Shown piece by piece: positions 42,574 through 51,932 of a DNA stretch of 64,000 nt (its first letter is position 1; the number at the start of each line of letters is the position of its first letter). Origin of the DNA: Prado023 sp964418695 (GTDB lineage Bacteria; Actinomycetota; Actinomycetes; S36-B12; CAIYMF01). The translations under genes were made by a program, and so were the position numbers. The notes under the pieces were generated by a model. The model did no database searches. It was not told the origin of the DNA and worked only from the letters and a program-made list of their open reading frames with translations. The DNA lies in contig CAYQMN010000011.1 of the NCBI GenBank assembly GCA_964418695.1, positions 1 through 64,000 of the forward strand, read 5' to 3'.

Positions 42574-43670
42574 GGCCGTCCCTCCGGCTGCTGCGGTCCG
42601 CCGCCAGGCAGCCCCGGCGGGGATCCCCCCGGAGCGCCCAGCCCACCCGATGCCCCCGGCCCACCCGGTACTGCCGGCCCACCCGATGCCCCCGGCCCGA
42701 TCGGCGCTCCCGGCCCGCCGCCCGGCTGCGCGGCCGGGCCCTCGGTGAGCTGCAGGAACAGCGCCTCCAGGCTGGTGCCGGCCGGGGCCAGCTCGTGCAG
42801 CTGCAACCCGCGTGCGAACGCGGTCGCCCCCACCTGCGCCGGCACGCGATCGTGGACCAGCACCCGGCCCGCCGCCAGCCACTGCGCCTGCCCGGACCAG
42901 CCGGACTGCTCGACCAGCGCCCGCAGCCCCGCCACATCCGGACTCGCGACCCGCACGGCCGGGCGCGCCAACGCCTCCAGCTGCGCAAGCGAGGACGCGT
43001 GGACCAGCCGTCCGCGCGCGATGATCACCACGTCGTCGACGGTCTGCTCCACCTCCGAGAGCACATGGCTGGAGACCAGGACCGTGCGGCCCTGCCCGGC
43101 CAGGTACCTCAGGAACCGGCGCAGCCACGCGATCCCCTCGGGGTCCAGCCCGTTGGCCGGCTCGTCGAGCAGCAGCACCTGCGGGTCGCCGAGCAGGGCC
43201 ATCGCCAGCGCGAGCCGCTGGCGCATCCCCATCGAGAACCCGCCGACCCGGCGCCGCGCGGCATCGGCCAGCCCGACCATCTCCAGGACCTCGTCGCAGC
43301 GGCGGTCGGCGACGCCGAGCTGGGGGGCGTAGACCCGCAGGTGGTCGCGCGCGTTGCGCCCGGGATGGAACGAGGCCGCCTCCAGCGCCGCCCCGACCTC
43401 GGCCGCCGGGCTCGGCCGGGAGGGGTACGGCCGCCCGCCGATGGTGGCGGTCCCCGTGTCGGGCGTGGCCAGGCCGAGCAGCATCCGCAGCGTCGTGGTC
43501 TTGCCCGCGCCGTTGGGCCCGAGGAAGCCGGTGACCCGGCCGGGCTGCACGGAGAAGCTGAGCTGGTCCACGGCCAGGACCGACCCGAACCGCTTGCTCA
43601 GGCCGACGACCTCGATGACGCCCCGGGCGGGGTCGAACCCTGGAACGGCCGCTGCTGCACTCCCAGACAT
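42570..43670 (-). CDS. ABC transporter ATP-binding protein (ABC-2 exporter)
   Basis: A 366-residue ATPase. Walker A GPNGAGKTTTL, signature FSMGMRQRL, Walker B VLLLDEPANGLD and H-loop VSSHVLSEVE are intact. The last 45 residues are a Gly/Pro/Ala-rich tail encoded by imperfect repeats. It drives the coupled permease. ATG start at 43670 on a short divergent-free leader; the intergenic 43671-43780 holds a duplicated hairpin arm only. Confidence 0.92.
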   Translation of the reverse strand: MSGSAAAAVPGFDPARGVIEVVGLSKRFGSVLAVDQLSFSVQPGRVTGFLGPNGAGKTTTLRMLLGLATPDTGTATIGGRPYPSRPSPAAEVGAALEAASFHPGRNARDHLRVYAPQLGVADRRCDEVLEMVGLADAARRRVGGFSMGMRQRLALAMALLGDPQVLLLDEPANGLDPEGIAWLRRFLRYLAGQGRTVLVSSHVLSEVEQTVDDVVIIARGRLVHASSLAQLEALARPAVRVASPDVAGLRALVEQSGWSGQAQWLAAGRVLVHDRVPAQVGATAFARGLQLHELAPAGTSLEALFLQLTEGPAAQPGGGPGAPIGPGASGGPAVPGGPGASGGLGAPGGSPPGLPGGGPQQPEGRP

Positions 43671-43780
43671 GCCTCAACCCTGCCAGAGCGCCGAATCCGA
43701 ACCGCGACCCGCCTGACTCTCCTCAGACGAGTGAAGGGTCAGCGCTGGTCGTGCGCGCAGACCTGCGCAGAACGGACACA

Positions 43781-43822
43781 GACCTGCGCGAAAGGGACAC
43801 AGAGGTCCGTTTCGCGCAGGTC
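43781..43822. terminator. Hairpin downstream of the desaturase gene (family member A)
   Basis: An 18-bp stem with one mismatch (left arm 43781-43798, right arm 43805-43822) and loop ACAGAG. The left arm is also present once more, directly upstream in tandem (from 43760). Near-identical in plan and sequence to the hairpin at 54414-54457. Confidence 0.8.
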
Positions 43823-43842
43823 CGCGGGAGGCGCCCTGCAGG

Positions 43843-45024
43843 TCAGGCTGCCAGCTCGCCCGCCGACGGCTCGGCAGCCGGCCTCGGGGTCCGGTTGAAC
43901 CGGCCGCCGAAGTCGTTGGGCAGCGAGAGCCGGAAGACCTTGCGCCAGGCCGAGGCGACCTGCTTGGGCAGCGGGCCGGTCACGTACGGCAGGTCGTAGC
44001 GGTCGAAGAGGTCGCGGATGCGCGGGGCGATCTTCTGGTACTGGGTGCTGGGCATGTCCGGGAACAGGTGGTGCTCGATCTGGAACGACAGGTTCCCGGT
44101 CATCATGTGCATCGCCTTGCCGCCGGAGATGTTGGCCGCCCCGACCATCTGGCGCACGTACCACTCCCCCTTGGTCTCGCCCTCGATCGAGGTCTTCGAG
44201 AAGGTGGCCACGCCCTCGGGGAAGTGCCCGCACATGATCACCGAGTGCGTCCACAGGTTGCGCACGAGGTTGGAGACGGCGGTCGCGGTCAGCGTCGCGA
44301 GGAACGCCGGCACGATGTTCCACGGGTTGACCACGGCGGCCAGACCCGGGGTGACCAGGTAGTCCTTGCGGATCTGCCTGCCGATCTTGCGGCCCACCTT
44401 GCGCAGGTCGTTCTTGAACGCCTCGTCGACCTTCTTGCGACGCTTGTAGTACTTGCCGAGCTCGAGGTCGTAGGCCGCGATCCCGTACTCGAAGAAGCAG
44501 GCGTTGATGAAGTTCCACAGCGGCTGCCCCAGGCAGGCCGGGCTCCACCGCTGGTCCTCATCGACGCGCATGATCCCGTAGCCGAGGTCGTTGTCCTTGC
44601 CGACCACGTTCGTGTACCGGTGGTGGATCTCGTTGTGCGAGTGCTTCCACATCTCGGCCGGCGCGACGTTGTCCCACTCCCAGGTGGTGGAGTGGATCTG
44701 CGGGTCCCGCATCCAGTCCCACTGGCCGTGCAGGATGTTGTGGCCGATCTCCATGTTCTCCAGGATCTTGGCCACCGAGAGCCCCGCGGTGCCCAGCACC
44801 CAGGCCGGCGGGAACCACGCGAACAGCAGCACGCCGCGTGAGGACAGCTCGAGGATCCGCTGGGCCTTGATGACGGTGCGGATGTACTGCGCGTCCTTCT
44901 CGCCCAGGCCGGCGAAGACCTCGGCGCGGATCTGGTCGAGCTCCTCGCCGATGGCCTCGATGTCGGCCGGCGTCAGGTGGGCGACGGGGTTGTCGGAGTC
45001 GGGCTTCTTCTGGATGACGGTCAC
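43843..45024 (-). CDS. Acyl-CoA/fatty-acid desaturase, DesA3-like
   Basis: A 393-residue membrane desaturase. Three histidine boxes are clear: GHNILHG, HSHNEIHHRY and QIEHHLFPD, which bind the di-iron centre. Hydrophobic segments lie around 60-95 and 235-265. Homologues (mycobacterial DesA3) introduce the delta-9 double bond into stearoyl-CoA. The GTG start has AAGGAG 6 nt upstream. The reductase gene just upstream should supply its electrons. Confidence 0.93.
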   Translation of the reverse strand: MTVIQKKPDSDNPVAHLTPADIEAIGEELDQIRAEVFAGLGEKDAQYIRTVIKAQRILELSSRGVLLFAWFPPAWVLGTAGLSVAKILENMEIGHNILHGQWDWMRDPQIHSTTWEWDNVAPAEMWKHSHNEIHHRYTNVVGKDNDLGYGIMRVDEDQRWSPACLGQPLWNFINACFFEYGIAAYDLELGKYYKRRKKVDEAFKNDLRKVGRKIGRQIRKDYLVTPGLAAVVNPWNIVPAFLATLTATAVSNLVRNLWTHSVIMCGHFPEGVATFSKTSIEGETKGEWYVRQMVGAANISGGKAMHMMTGNLSFQIEHHLFPDMPSTQYQKIAPRIRDLFDRYDLPYVTGPLPKQVASAWRKVFRLSLPNDFGGRFNRTPRPAAEPSAGELAA

Positions 45025-45049
45025 GGGGGCTCCTTGCCGGAGATGGGGC

Positions 45050-45125
45050 GGAAGAGGTCGGGATTCGGGGCGGGCTCTGGTTCGGGGCGGGCTCTGGGTT
45101 CGGGATCTTGGGGCGGTCTCGCGGT
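45050..45125. repeat. 17-18 bp tandem repeats between reductase and desaturase genes
   Basis: TTCGGGGCGGGCTCTGG occurs twice in tandem with degenerate neighbours (TTCGGGATCTTGGGGCGG). The 160-bp spacer between the two genes has no other visible feature apart from the desaturase ribosome binding site. Confidence 0.7.
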
Positions 45126-45184
45126 CGGGGGTTCGGGGCCTCTCTCAAGGGGCCGGGGCCTGGCGTGCGGCCGGCGGCGCGGGG

Positions 45185-46408
45185 CTACAGCTCCAGCTCG
45201 CAGGGGCCGGCGGCGGCGTTGATGCAGGTCTGGACCTTGACCCCGTCGCCCGGCTCGGCAGTGGTGACCTGGCCGTTGCGCAGGTCGCGCACCGCGCCGG
45301 ACTTCAGGGGCAGGACGCAGCCGTAGCAGATGCCCATCCGGCAGCCCGACGGCATGAGCGCCCCGGCCGCCTCGCCGACGTCCAGCAGCGGGGTGCCGCC
45401 GTCGGCCTCGACGGTCGGGCCGGACTCGCCGAACGAGACCGTGCCACCGTCGCCGGTGACGGTGATCTGGGCGCGGAACCGCTCGGTGTGCATGCGGTCG
45501 GCGATCCCGGCCGCATCCCAGTGCGCCTCCAGATCGTCGAGCATCCGGGTGGGTCCGCACGCCCAGGTCTGCCGCTCGCGCCAGTCGGGCACGAGTGCGC
45601 CGAGCTGCTCGGGCGAGAGCATCCCGTCGGCGTCGGTGTGCTGCTCGTAGAGGCGGACCCAGCCGGTCTGGGCCAGGTCGCGCAGCTCGCCGCCGAAGAT
45701 GACGTCGTCGCGGGTCGGCGCGCTGTGCACCACCACGGTGTCGTCCAGCCGGGCGCCGTGGTGACGCAGGATGCCCATGGCCGGGGTGATCCCGCTGCCG
45801 GCGGTGACCAGCAGGACGCGCTCGGGCAGCGGGTCGGGCATCCGGAAGTCGCCGGTGGCCTGGTCGAGCTGGACGACGGTGCCCGGCTGGGCGCGGCGCA
45901 CCAGGTAGTTGCTGACCTTGCCGTCCGGGATCGCCTTGACGGTCACGGTGATCCGGCGATCGCGGCGGGGCCCCGAGGTGATCGAGTACGCCCGCCACAG
46001 GCGCACGCCCTCGACGTCGACGCCGATCCGGATGTACTGCCCGGGGATGTGCCCGGCCCAGCCGCGCCCCGGGCGCAGGACGAGCGTGGCCGCGTCGGAA
46101 GTCTCCGGGACGATCGCCTCGATCCGGGCGCGCAGCCGCGCCGGGCTGCCCAGGGGATCGACCAGGTCGCGGAAGTCGGCGGGCACCAGCGGCGTGGTGA
46201 CAGTGCCCACGGCCCGCCGGGCCCCCGAGCGCAGCGCCTGCCCGAGCGGCCGGCGGCGGCGACCCGGCCGCGCCGAGCGATCCGCTGGGCGGGCATCCTC
46301 GCGGGCATCAGGGCTGCCATTCGGGTGGGCGGTGCGGGATTCCTGGGCGTCAGGGCCGAGGACGCGCGGGGGTCGCCCGGCCGGCGACGCCACCTCAGTG
46401 ATCGACAT
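45185..46408 (-). CDS. Ferredoxin reductase-type oxidoreductase with C-terminal 2Fe-2S domain
   Basis: A 407-residue electron-transfer protein. An N-terminal disordered Arg/Pro stretch (about 1-65), an FAD domain (about 90-190: GQYIRIGV, RAYSITSGP), an NAD(P) domain (LLVTAGSGITPAMGIL) and a plant-type 2Fe-2S domain with SGCRMGICYGC and a distal Cys. It matches the partner of DesA3-like desaturases in mycobacteria. ATG at 46408 has AAGGA about 8 nt upstream and is preferred to ATG at 46426. Confidence 0.92.
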   Translation of the reverse strand: MSITEVASPAGRPPRVLGPDAQESRTAHPNGSPDAREDARPADRSARPGRRRRPLGQALRSGARRAVGTVTTPLVPADFRDLVDPLGSPARLRARIEAIVPETSDAATLVLRPGRGWAGHIPGQYIRIGVDVEGVRLWRAYSITSGPRRDRRITVTVKAIPDGKVSNYLVRRAQPGTVVQLDQATGDFRMPDPLPERVLLVTAGSGITPAMGILRHHGARLDDTVVVHSAPTRDDVIFGGELRDLAQTGWVRLYEQHTDADGMLSPEQLGALVPDWRERQTWACGPTRMLDDLEAHWDAAGIADRMHTERFRAQITVTGDGGTVSFGESGPTVEADGGTPLLDVGEAAGALMPSGCRMGICYGCVLPLKSGAVRDLRNGQVTTAEPGDGVKVQTCINAAAGPCELEL

Positions 46409-46481
46409 GCGTAGATCCTTCTTCATGCGTGGGGGTAGCGTCCTGCATGCTCAGGGTGAATCTGAGGGATCGGAACTATGC
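46409..46481. promoter_or_regulatory. Divergent promoter region of reductase/desaturase and PucR gene
   Basis: A 73-bp space between two divergent starts; both promoters must lie here or in adjacent coding sequence. It holds imperfect GCATG motifs (GCATGCGTG-like and CTGCATGCTCAG). The PucR protein is the likely regulator. Confidence 0.4.
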
Positions 46482-48026
46482 ATGGCGAACAAATCACCGC
46501 TTGAGGACGTCACGTCGCACCGGCTGCCCCCGGACGTGATCGCGCAGCTGCGCGCGCAGCTCCCTGAGGTCTCGGCGACGACGGTGGCCGCGGTCACTGA
46601 GGAGGTGCCGGGGTATCGGAACGCGTTGGACACCGACGCGCTGGCGACTCTGAGCCGGGCGGTGGAGGGTGCGCTGGGCGGGTTCCTCTCGCTCGCGGCC
46701 GGCGAGCGAGACCCGAGCGCGCCGCGCCAGCCGGCTCTGGAAGGCGCCTATCTGCTGGGCCGCGGCGAGGCGCGCTCCGGTCGCTCGATGGACTCGCTGC
46801 TGGGTGCGTACCGGGTCGGCGCGCGGGTGGCCTGGCGCCAGCTGGCGCGGACGGCCGCGGCGCTGGGCATCGAGACCACCGCGCTGGTGGACTTCGCCGA
46901 GCTGGTGTTCGCCTACATCGACGCGCTGTCCGCCTCCAGCGTCGCCGGGCACGCCGACGAGCTGGCGATCGAGGAGCGCAGCCGCCAGCGCCACCTCGAG
47001 CGGCTCGCGCACGGGCTGCTGACCGGGGCACCGATCGAGGCGCTGGTGACGGGCGCCCAGCGTTCGGGCTGGTCCCCGCCGGCCACGCTGACCGCGGTGC
47101 TGGTGGCCGAGGAACGGGTGGATGCGGTCGTGTCCCGGCTCGACCCGGGGACGCTGCTGGCCGCCGACGAGCTGGCCGATCTCCCCGACGGCCAGGCAGT
47201 GCTGCTCGTCCCGGACGCCGACGGGCGGCTCACCGCCGCGCTGGGTCGGGTCCTGGCGGGGACATCCGCGGTGGTCGGTCACGCCGTGCCGTGGCTCGCC
47301 GCACGCGAGTCGTACCGGCGCACGGTGCGGGCGTTCGCCCTGCTGAACGGCCCCGGCCAGGGCATCGAGTCGCAGCGGAACCGCGGGGTGGGGGACGGCG
47401 ATGCCCGGCCCGATCGAGGGTCCCGGAGCACTGCCCGCGCAGGGGGAAGTGCCGGCGGGGTGGGCGGGATGGGCGGGGTGAGTCCCGCGGGCGGGACGGG
47501 TACTGCGGGCGTTGCAGGTGCCGCGGGCGGGGTGGGCGCGCCTGGGCTCTTCGGCATGGACGCCCCGCCTGGGGCGGATGCCCGGCCTGGGGCGGAGGCC
47601 CGGCCTGGGGCGGAGGCCCGGCCTGGCGATACGGGGAAGCGCAACTCGTCCGAGACGCCCGCCGCGCGCATCCACCAGACATCCGATCTGCTGGCCGAGC
47701 TGGTGGTCTCGGCCGATCCGGCCGCCCTGGCCGACCTGCGCGCGCGGGTCCTGGCGCCCCTCGCCGGGCAGCGGCCCGCGACCGGGGAACGGCTCACCGA
47801 GACGCTGCGCGCCTGGCTGCTGCACCGCGGTCGGCGCGAGGACGTCGCGGCCGCGCTGTTCGTCCATCCGCAGACCGTGCGCTACCGCCTCGGCCAGCTG
47901 CGTGAGCTGTTCGGCGATGCGCTGGACGATCCCCGGACCACGCTGGAGCTCACGGTCGCCCTCGCCCTGCCCGAGGGAGCCCCGATGGCCGAGGGCGTCC
48001 CCCCAGCCGACCCGCCGGGCGCGTAA
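46482..48026 (+). CDS. PucR-family transcriptional regulator
   Basis: A 514-residue regulator. The N-terminal helical sensor (about 10-170) has GRGEARSGRSMDSLLGAYRVGARVAW, as in actinobacterial PucR-type proteins; a GGDEF-like middle follows; the C-terminal helix-turn-helix (about 440-500) reads REDVAAALFVHPQTVRYRLGQL. A Gly/Ala-rich linker (about 300-385) includes an 18-bp tandem repeat encoding GAEARP. It is divergent from the desaturase system. Start ATG at 46482. Confidence 0.9.
   Translation: MANKSPLEDVTSHRLPPDVIAQLRAQLPEVSATTVAAVTEEVPGYRNALDTDALATLSRAVEGALGGFLSLAAGERDPSAPRQPALEGAYLLGRGEARSGRSMDSLLGAYRVGARVAWRQLARTAAALGIETTALVDFAELVFAYIDALSASSVAGHADELAIEERSRQRHLERLAHGLLTGAPIEALVTGAQRSGWSPPATLTAVLVAEERVDAVVSRLDPGTLLAADELADLPDGQAVLLVPDADGRLTAALGRVLAGTSAVVGHAVPWLAARESYRRTVRAFALLNGPGQGIESQRNRGVGDGDARPDRGSRSTARAGGSAGGVGGMGGVSPAGGTGTAGVAGAAGGVGAPGLFGMDAPPGADARPGAEARPGAEARPGDTGKRNSSETPAARIHQTSDLLAELVVSADPAALADLRARVLAPLAGQRPATGERLTETLRAWLLHRGRREDVAAALFVHPQTVRYRLGQLRELFGDALDDPRTTLELTVALALPEGAPMAEGVPPADPPGA
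47568..47630 (+). repeat. 18-bp in-frame repeat in the PucR-family gene
   Basis: CGGCCTGGGGCGGAGGCC-type unit repeated three to four times, encoding ARPGAE blocks in the linker between sensor and DNA-binding domains. Confidence 0.88.
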
Positions 48027-48378
48027 GGGACAAGGGCAGTCGGCGGGAGCGTCGCGCCCCGGAGAAGGTCTCGACAAGCTCGACCAGCGGGGGGTGTCGG
48101 GCTGGACCACACGCCAGTCGAGCCTGCCGGGCCCAGACCCACGATGCGCCACCCAACCCAGACGCGACACACCGGGAGAAGGCCTCCGCACCCCAGTCGA
48201 GCCCGTCGAGCCCAACCCACGACGCGCCACCCAACCGAGGCGCAACACCCCGGGAGAGGTCTGGACAAGCTCGGCCAGCCGGGGGCCCGGAAGGGCCTCC
48301 ACACGCCCGTCGACCCGTTCGAGACCGTCCCCGGGACGGGGTCTGGTAGGGGGCGCCTGCCAGAATCCAGGAGTGCCT
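48027..48378. repeat. Intergenic CTCGAC-type dispersed repeats, no gene
   Basis: About 350 bp with no plausible gene. It contains diverged copies of a motif around GGTCTCGACAAGCTCGACC (48068-48086), TGGACAAGCTCGGCCAG (about 48263) and ACCCAACCCAGACGC/ACCCAACCGAGGCGC, arranged as two or three partially overlapping copies of a longer unit with ACACCGGGAGAAGG / ACACCCCGGGAGAGG. Confidence 0.7.
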
Positions 48379-50877
48379 GTGCTGGACTCCGGCGGTCTGA
48401 CGCCCGCTGCTCCCGCCGGGCCGGCGACTGCGCCCGGCACCGGGGAACGGCCGACCGATGCGCCGGGCACCGGGGAAGGGCCGACCCGACCCTCGGTCCT
48501 TGCTCGCCACGGGGCTGCCATGGCACGGCATGCCCGCTGGGTCACGTTGGTCGCCGCAGCGCTCGTGGTCGGCGGGTTCCTGGTGGCCGGCCTGGGCGTC
48601 GGCGGGTCGTCGCTCTTCTCGCGGCTGGCCGTCAGCGACACGTCCGTCGAGGGCGAGGCCCTGACCGGCAGCGAGCTGCTCGCCGAGGGCGACCCGAGCG
48701 GGTCGAGCGTCCGCGCGAGCTGGCGGGGCCTGGACGTGCGCGAGGCCCGGACCCAGGCCGCGCTCTCCCGGCTGCACGACACCCTGGTCGCTGTGCCCGG
48801 GGTGGCCACGGTCATCGACCCGACCACCGTGGGCTCGTTGGCGATCGGCGAGGGCGGCTACTCGGCGCTGTTCGTCACGGGCCTGGATCCGGGGCTCGAA
48901 GACGAGGAGCTGGACGCCGCCGTCGTCGCGGTCGAGGACGTGCTCATGCGTGCCGAGGCGTGGGTGCCGAACTCGCAGATGCTCATCAGCGCGCAGTCGC
49001 GGCTGATCGACACCATCACCGGCCAGGTGGAGAAGGATCTGCGCAAGGGTGAGGCGATCTCCCTGCCGGTGAGCCTGCTCATCATGGTGCTGATCTTCGG
49101 CGGGTTCGCCGCCGCCGGGATCCCGCTGGTCGGCGCGCTCGCGTCGATCGCCGGCGGCCTGGTCACCCTGCTGGGATTCACCTACGTGATGGACCTCGAT
49201 GTCACCGTGGTCAACGTGGTCAGCGTCCTGGGCCTGGGCCTGTGCATCGACTACTCGCTGCTCATCGTGTCCCGATACCGCGAGCACCTGGCGCAGCTGT
49301 GGGAGCTCCCCGGCACCGTGCCCGATCCGAAGGGCGTCGCCGTCCCCGTCGGCGCTGCTTCGGCCACCTGGGATCCCATCTCGGCCCCTCCCCCCGCAGA
49401 CGCACCCCCCGCAGACGCACCCCCCGCAGACGCACCCCCCGCAGACGGACCCCCCGCCGATGTTCCCTCCGCGGGCGTGACTCCTGACACGACTGGCCCG
49501 GTGGACCCGATTCGCCACCGGCCGCACGTCCCGCAGGAGGTCCGCCTCGAGGCGATGGCTCGCACGATGTCCACGGCGGGCCGCACGGTGATCTTCAGCG
49601 GGGTGACGGTCGCGGTCGCCGTCGCCGGGCTCCTGCTCGTGAACTCCCCGATCATCCGCTCGGTGGGTGCCGGCGCGGTCAGCGTCGTGGTGATCGCGGT
49701 CGTGGTCGCCACGACTCTCGTGCCGGCGCTGCTCGTCCTGGGCACCGGCCACGTCGCCGGCCGCGGGATGCTCACGCGGGTGCGCCCCCTGCGCCGGATC
49801 ACCGGCGCCCTGGAGGAAGCCGCCCACGACGAGGGCGGCTTCTCGCGCTGGGCCCGGCGCGTGCAGCGCCGGCCGTGGCTGTCCTTCGGGGCCGCGACCG
49901 CGGTCCTGGTCGTGCTCTGCCTGCCCGCGCTGGGCCTGTCGCTGGTCAGCTCCGGCGTCGGACTGCTGCCGCCGGGCAACGAGGAGCGGATCGCCTACGA
50001 GCACCTCCAGCAGACGTACCCGCTGCTGGACGCGGCCGACGTAGTGGTCGTGAGTCACGACCAGGACGCCGACGCGCTGGCCGATCTCGGCAGGCAGGTC
50101 ACGACGCTGCCCGGGGTCCTCGGAGTGGCCGACGTGCGCACGCACGGAGAGGTCGCCCGGCTGGACGTCACCACCGAGCCCGGGCAGGCCAGCGCGGTCG
50201 CCCGGGAGATCCGCGAGATCCGGCCCGCCCAGCCGCAGACGTGGGTGACCGGGCAGGCCGCGCTGCTCGTGGACTTCACCGACCAGCTGCGCCACGACGC
50301 GCCCCGGGCGCTCGCCTTCGTCGTGGCCGCGACGCTGGTGCTGCTGTTCCTGCTGACCGGATCGATCGTGATCCCGATCAAGGCACTGGTCATGAACCTG
50401 CTCAGCCTCGGGGCGACGTTCGGCATTCTCGTGCTGGTCTTCCAGGACGGCCGCTTCGAGCGCTCGCTGAACTTCGGCTCGGCCGGCGGCATCGAGGCGA
50501 TGCTGCCGATCATCATCTTCGCGTTCGCGTTCGGGCTCTCGATGGACTACGAGGTGTTCCTGATCGCGCGGATCAAGGAGTTCCACGACCAGGGCCACGA
50601 GAACGACGAGGCGGTCCGCCTGGGCATCCAGCACACCGGGCGGATCATCACCTCGGCCGCGCTGCTGATCGTCGTGGTGTTCTCCGGCTTCGTGCTCGCC
50701 GACCTGCTCGCGGTCAAGGAGACCGGGGTCGCGCTGGCGACCGCGGTGCTGGTGGACGCCACGATCGTGCGGATGATCCTGGTGCCCTCCGCCATGACCC
50801 TGTTGGGCGGGCGCAACTGGTGGGCGCCGGGTCCGTTGCGGCGGTTGCACGACCGGCTGGGCCTCACCCACGGGTGA
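48379..50877 (+). CDS. MMPL-family RND transporter
   Basis: An 832-residue transporter with two repeats of a helix, an extracytoplasmic loop and five helices. GLGLCIDYSLLIVSRYRE and FAFAFGLSMDYEVFLIARIKE are the paired proton-relay segments with Asp in the membrane. The family exports lipids or drugs. A cytoplasmic loop (about 330-380) contains PPADA tandem repeats. The GTG at 48379 follows AGGAG at 5 nt, better placed than the GTG 6 bp upstream. Confidence 0.92.
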   Translation: MLDSGGLTPAAPAGPATAPGTGERPTDAPGTGEGPTRPSVLARHGAAMARHARWVTLVAAALVVGGFLVAGLGVGGSSLFSRLAVSDTSVEGEALTGSELLAEGDPSGSSVRASWRGLDVREARTQAALSRLHDTLVAVPGVATVIDPTTVGSLAIGEGGYSALFVTGLDPGLEDEELDAAVVAVEDVLMRAEAWVPNSQMLISAQSRLIDTITGQVEKDLRKGEAISLPVSLLIMVLIFGGFAAAGIPLVGALASIAGGLVTLLGFTYVMDLDVTVVNVVSVLGLGLCIDYSLLIVSRYREHLAQLWELPGTVPDPKGVAVPVGAASATWDPISAPPPADAPPADAPPADAPPADGPPADVPSAGVTPDTTGPVDPIRHRPHVPQEVRLEAMARTMSTAGRTVIFSGVTVAVAVAGLLLVNSPIIRSVGAGAVSVVVIAVVVATTLVPALLVLGTGHVAGRGMLTRVRPLRRITGALEEAAHDEGGFSRWARRVQRRPWLSFGAATAVLVVLCLPALGLSLVSSGVGLLPPGNEERIAYEHLQQTYPLLDAADVVVVSHDQDADALADLGRQVTTLPGVLGVADVRTHGEVARLDVTTEPGQASAVAREIREIRPAQPQTWVTGQAALLVDFTDQLRHDAPRALAFVVAATLVLLFLLTGSIVIPIKALVMNLLSLGATFGILVLVFQDGRFERSLNFGSAGGIEAMLPIIIFAFAFGLSMDYEVFLIARIKEFHDQGHENDEAVRLGIQHTGRIITSAALLIVVVFSGFVLADLLAVKETGVALATAVLVDATIVRMILVPSAMTLLGGRNWWAPGPLRRLHDRLGLTHG
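49390..49465 (+). repeat. 15-bp in-frame repeat in the MMPL gene
   Basis: CCCGCAGACGCACCC-type unit in four to five copies, encoding PPADA pentapeptides in a cytoplasmic loop between helices of the first half. Confidence 0.9.
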
Positions 50878-50919
50878 GCCGGGGCGGCGAGCGGGGGCGG
50901 CTGCGGCCAGACTGGGCAG

Positions 50920-51834
50920 GTGTCCGGGACCGACGAGCTGCCGACCGACGCGGAGGTCACCGTGGACGCGGCGCTGGTCGCCCGACTCGTCGCCGAGCAG
51001 TTCCCGCAATGGGCCCAGCTGCCGATCCGCCCGGTGTCCTCGCACGGCACCGACCACTGGATGTTCCGGTTGGGGCCGGAGCTGGCGGTGCGGCTCCCCC
51101 ACCGCGGCTGGGCCGTGCGCACGCTGCTGCTGGAGCGTCGCTGGCTGCCGGTCGTGGCCCGCCACCTGCCGGTCCGCACGCCCGAGCCGGTGGGCGCCGG
51201 CGAGCCCGCCCCCGGCTACCCATGGCCGTGGACGGTCGCCCGATGGGTCCGAGGCGATCCGCCGAGCGCCGACGCGCTGACCCGGGGCATCGAGCTCGCC
51301 GAGGACCTGGCCGGGTTCATCAGAGCCCTGCGCGACGTCGATCCGGCCGGCGCGCCGCCCACGGTATGGCCGGCACCGCTGCACGAGGAGGACGACCGGT
51401 TCGCGCAGCTGTCGGCTCGGCTCGGCGACCTCCCCGACCTCCCCGACCCGGCCGCGCTGCGCCTCGCCTGGCACGCAGCGACGTCCGCCGAGCCGTGCGA
51501 CTCGCACACATGGATCCACGGCGACCTCGCGCCCGCGAACCTGCTGCTGCGCGACGGTCGGCTGCACGGGGTTCTCGACTTCAGCGCGATGGGGCTGGGC
51601 GATCCGGCCAGCGACCTGCGACCCGGCTGGAACCTGCTCGACCCCAAGAGCCGCGCCGTCCTGCGCCGGGCCACGGGCGCAGACGAGTCCATGTGGGCGC
51701 GCGCCCGGGGCTGGGTGCTCCTGCAAGCGCTGGCCCAGCTCGACGGCTACCGCGACCGCAACGCCTACCTGGCCGGCAACGCCCGCCGCGTACTGGCCCA
51801 GATCACGGAGGAGGTTCGAGGCGGGCAGGCATGA
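50920..51834 (+). CDS. APH-family phosphotransferase
   Basis: A 304-residue APH-fold kinase, paralogous in plan to the one at 6991-7959. WIHGDLAPANLLL is the catalytic loop and GVLDFSAMGLGDPASDLR the metal-binding segment; here DFS replaces the more usual DFG/DFD. It has no repeat insertion. Substrate unknown. GTG start at 50920; an alternative ATG is not available nearby. Confidence 0.88.
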   Translation: MSGTDELPTDAEVTVDAALVARLVAEQFPQWAQLPIRPVSSHGTDHWMFRLGPELAVRLPHRGWAVRTLLLERRWLPVVARHLPVRTPEPVGAGEPAPGYPWPWTVARWVRGDPPSADALTRGIELAEDLAGFIRALRDVDPAGAPPTVWPAPLHEEDDRFAQLSARLGDLPDLPDPAALRLAWHAATSAEPCDSHTWIHGDLAPANLLLRDGRLHGVLDFSAMGLGDPASDLRPGWNLLDPKSRAVLRRATGADESMWARARGWVLLQALAQLDGYRDRNAYLAGNARRVLAQITEEVRGGQA

Positions 51835-51932
51835 GAAGCCCGCGCTCGGCCTGGGGGCTCCCTGCTCATCGCGCCCACAGTGGCGCGTCCCCGTCGCCGG
51901 TCCCCCGAGCGCCCAGCTGCGGGTCTGGACAG

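Noticed and set aside
43671..43842. tRNA or small RNA between ABC ATPase and desaturase genes
   Set aside because: The pairing is a single long hairpin with a duplicated arm, without cloverleaf or anticodon features.
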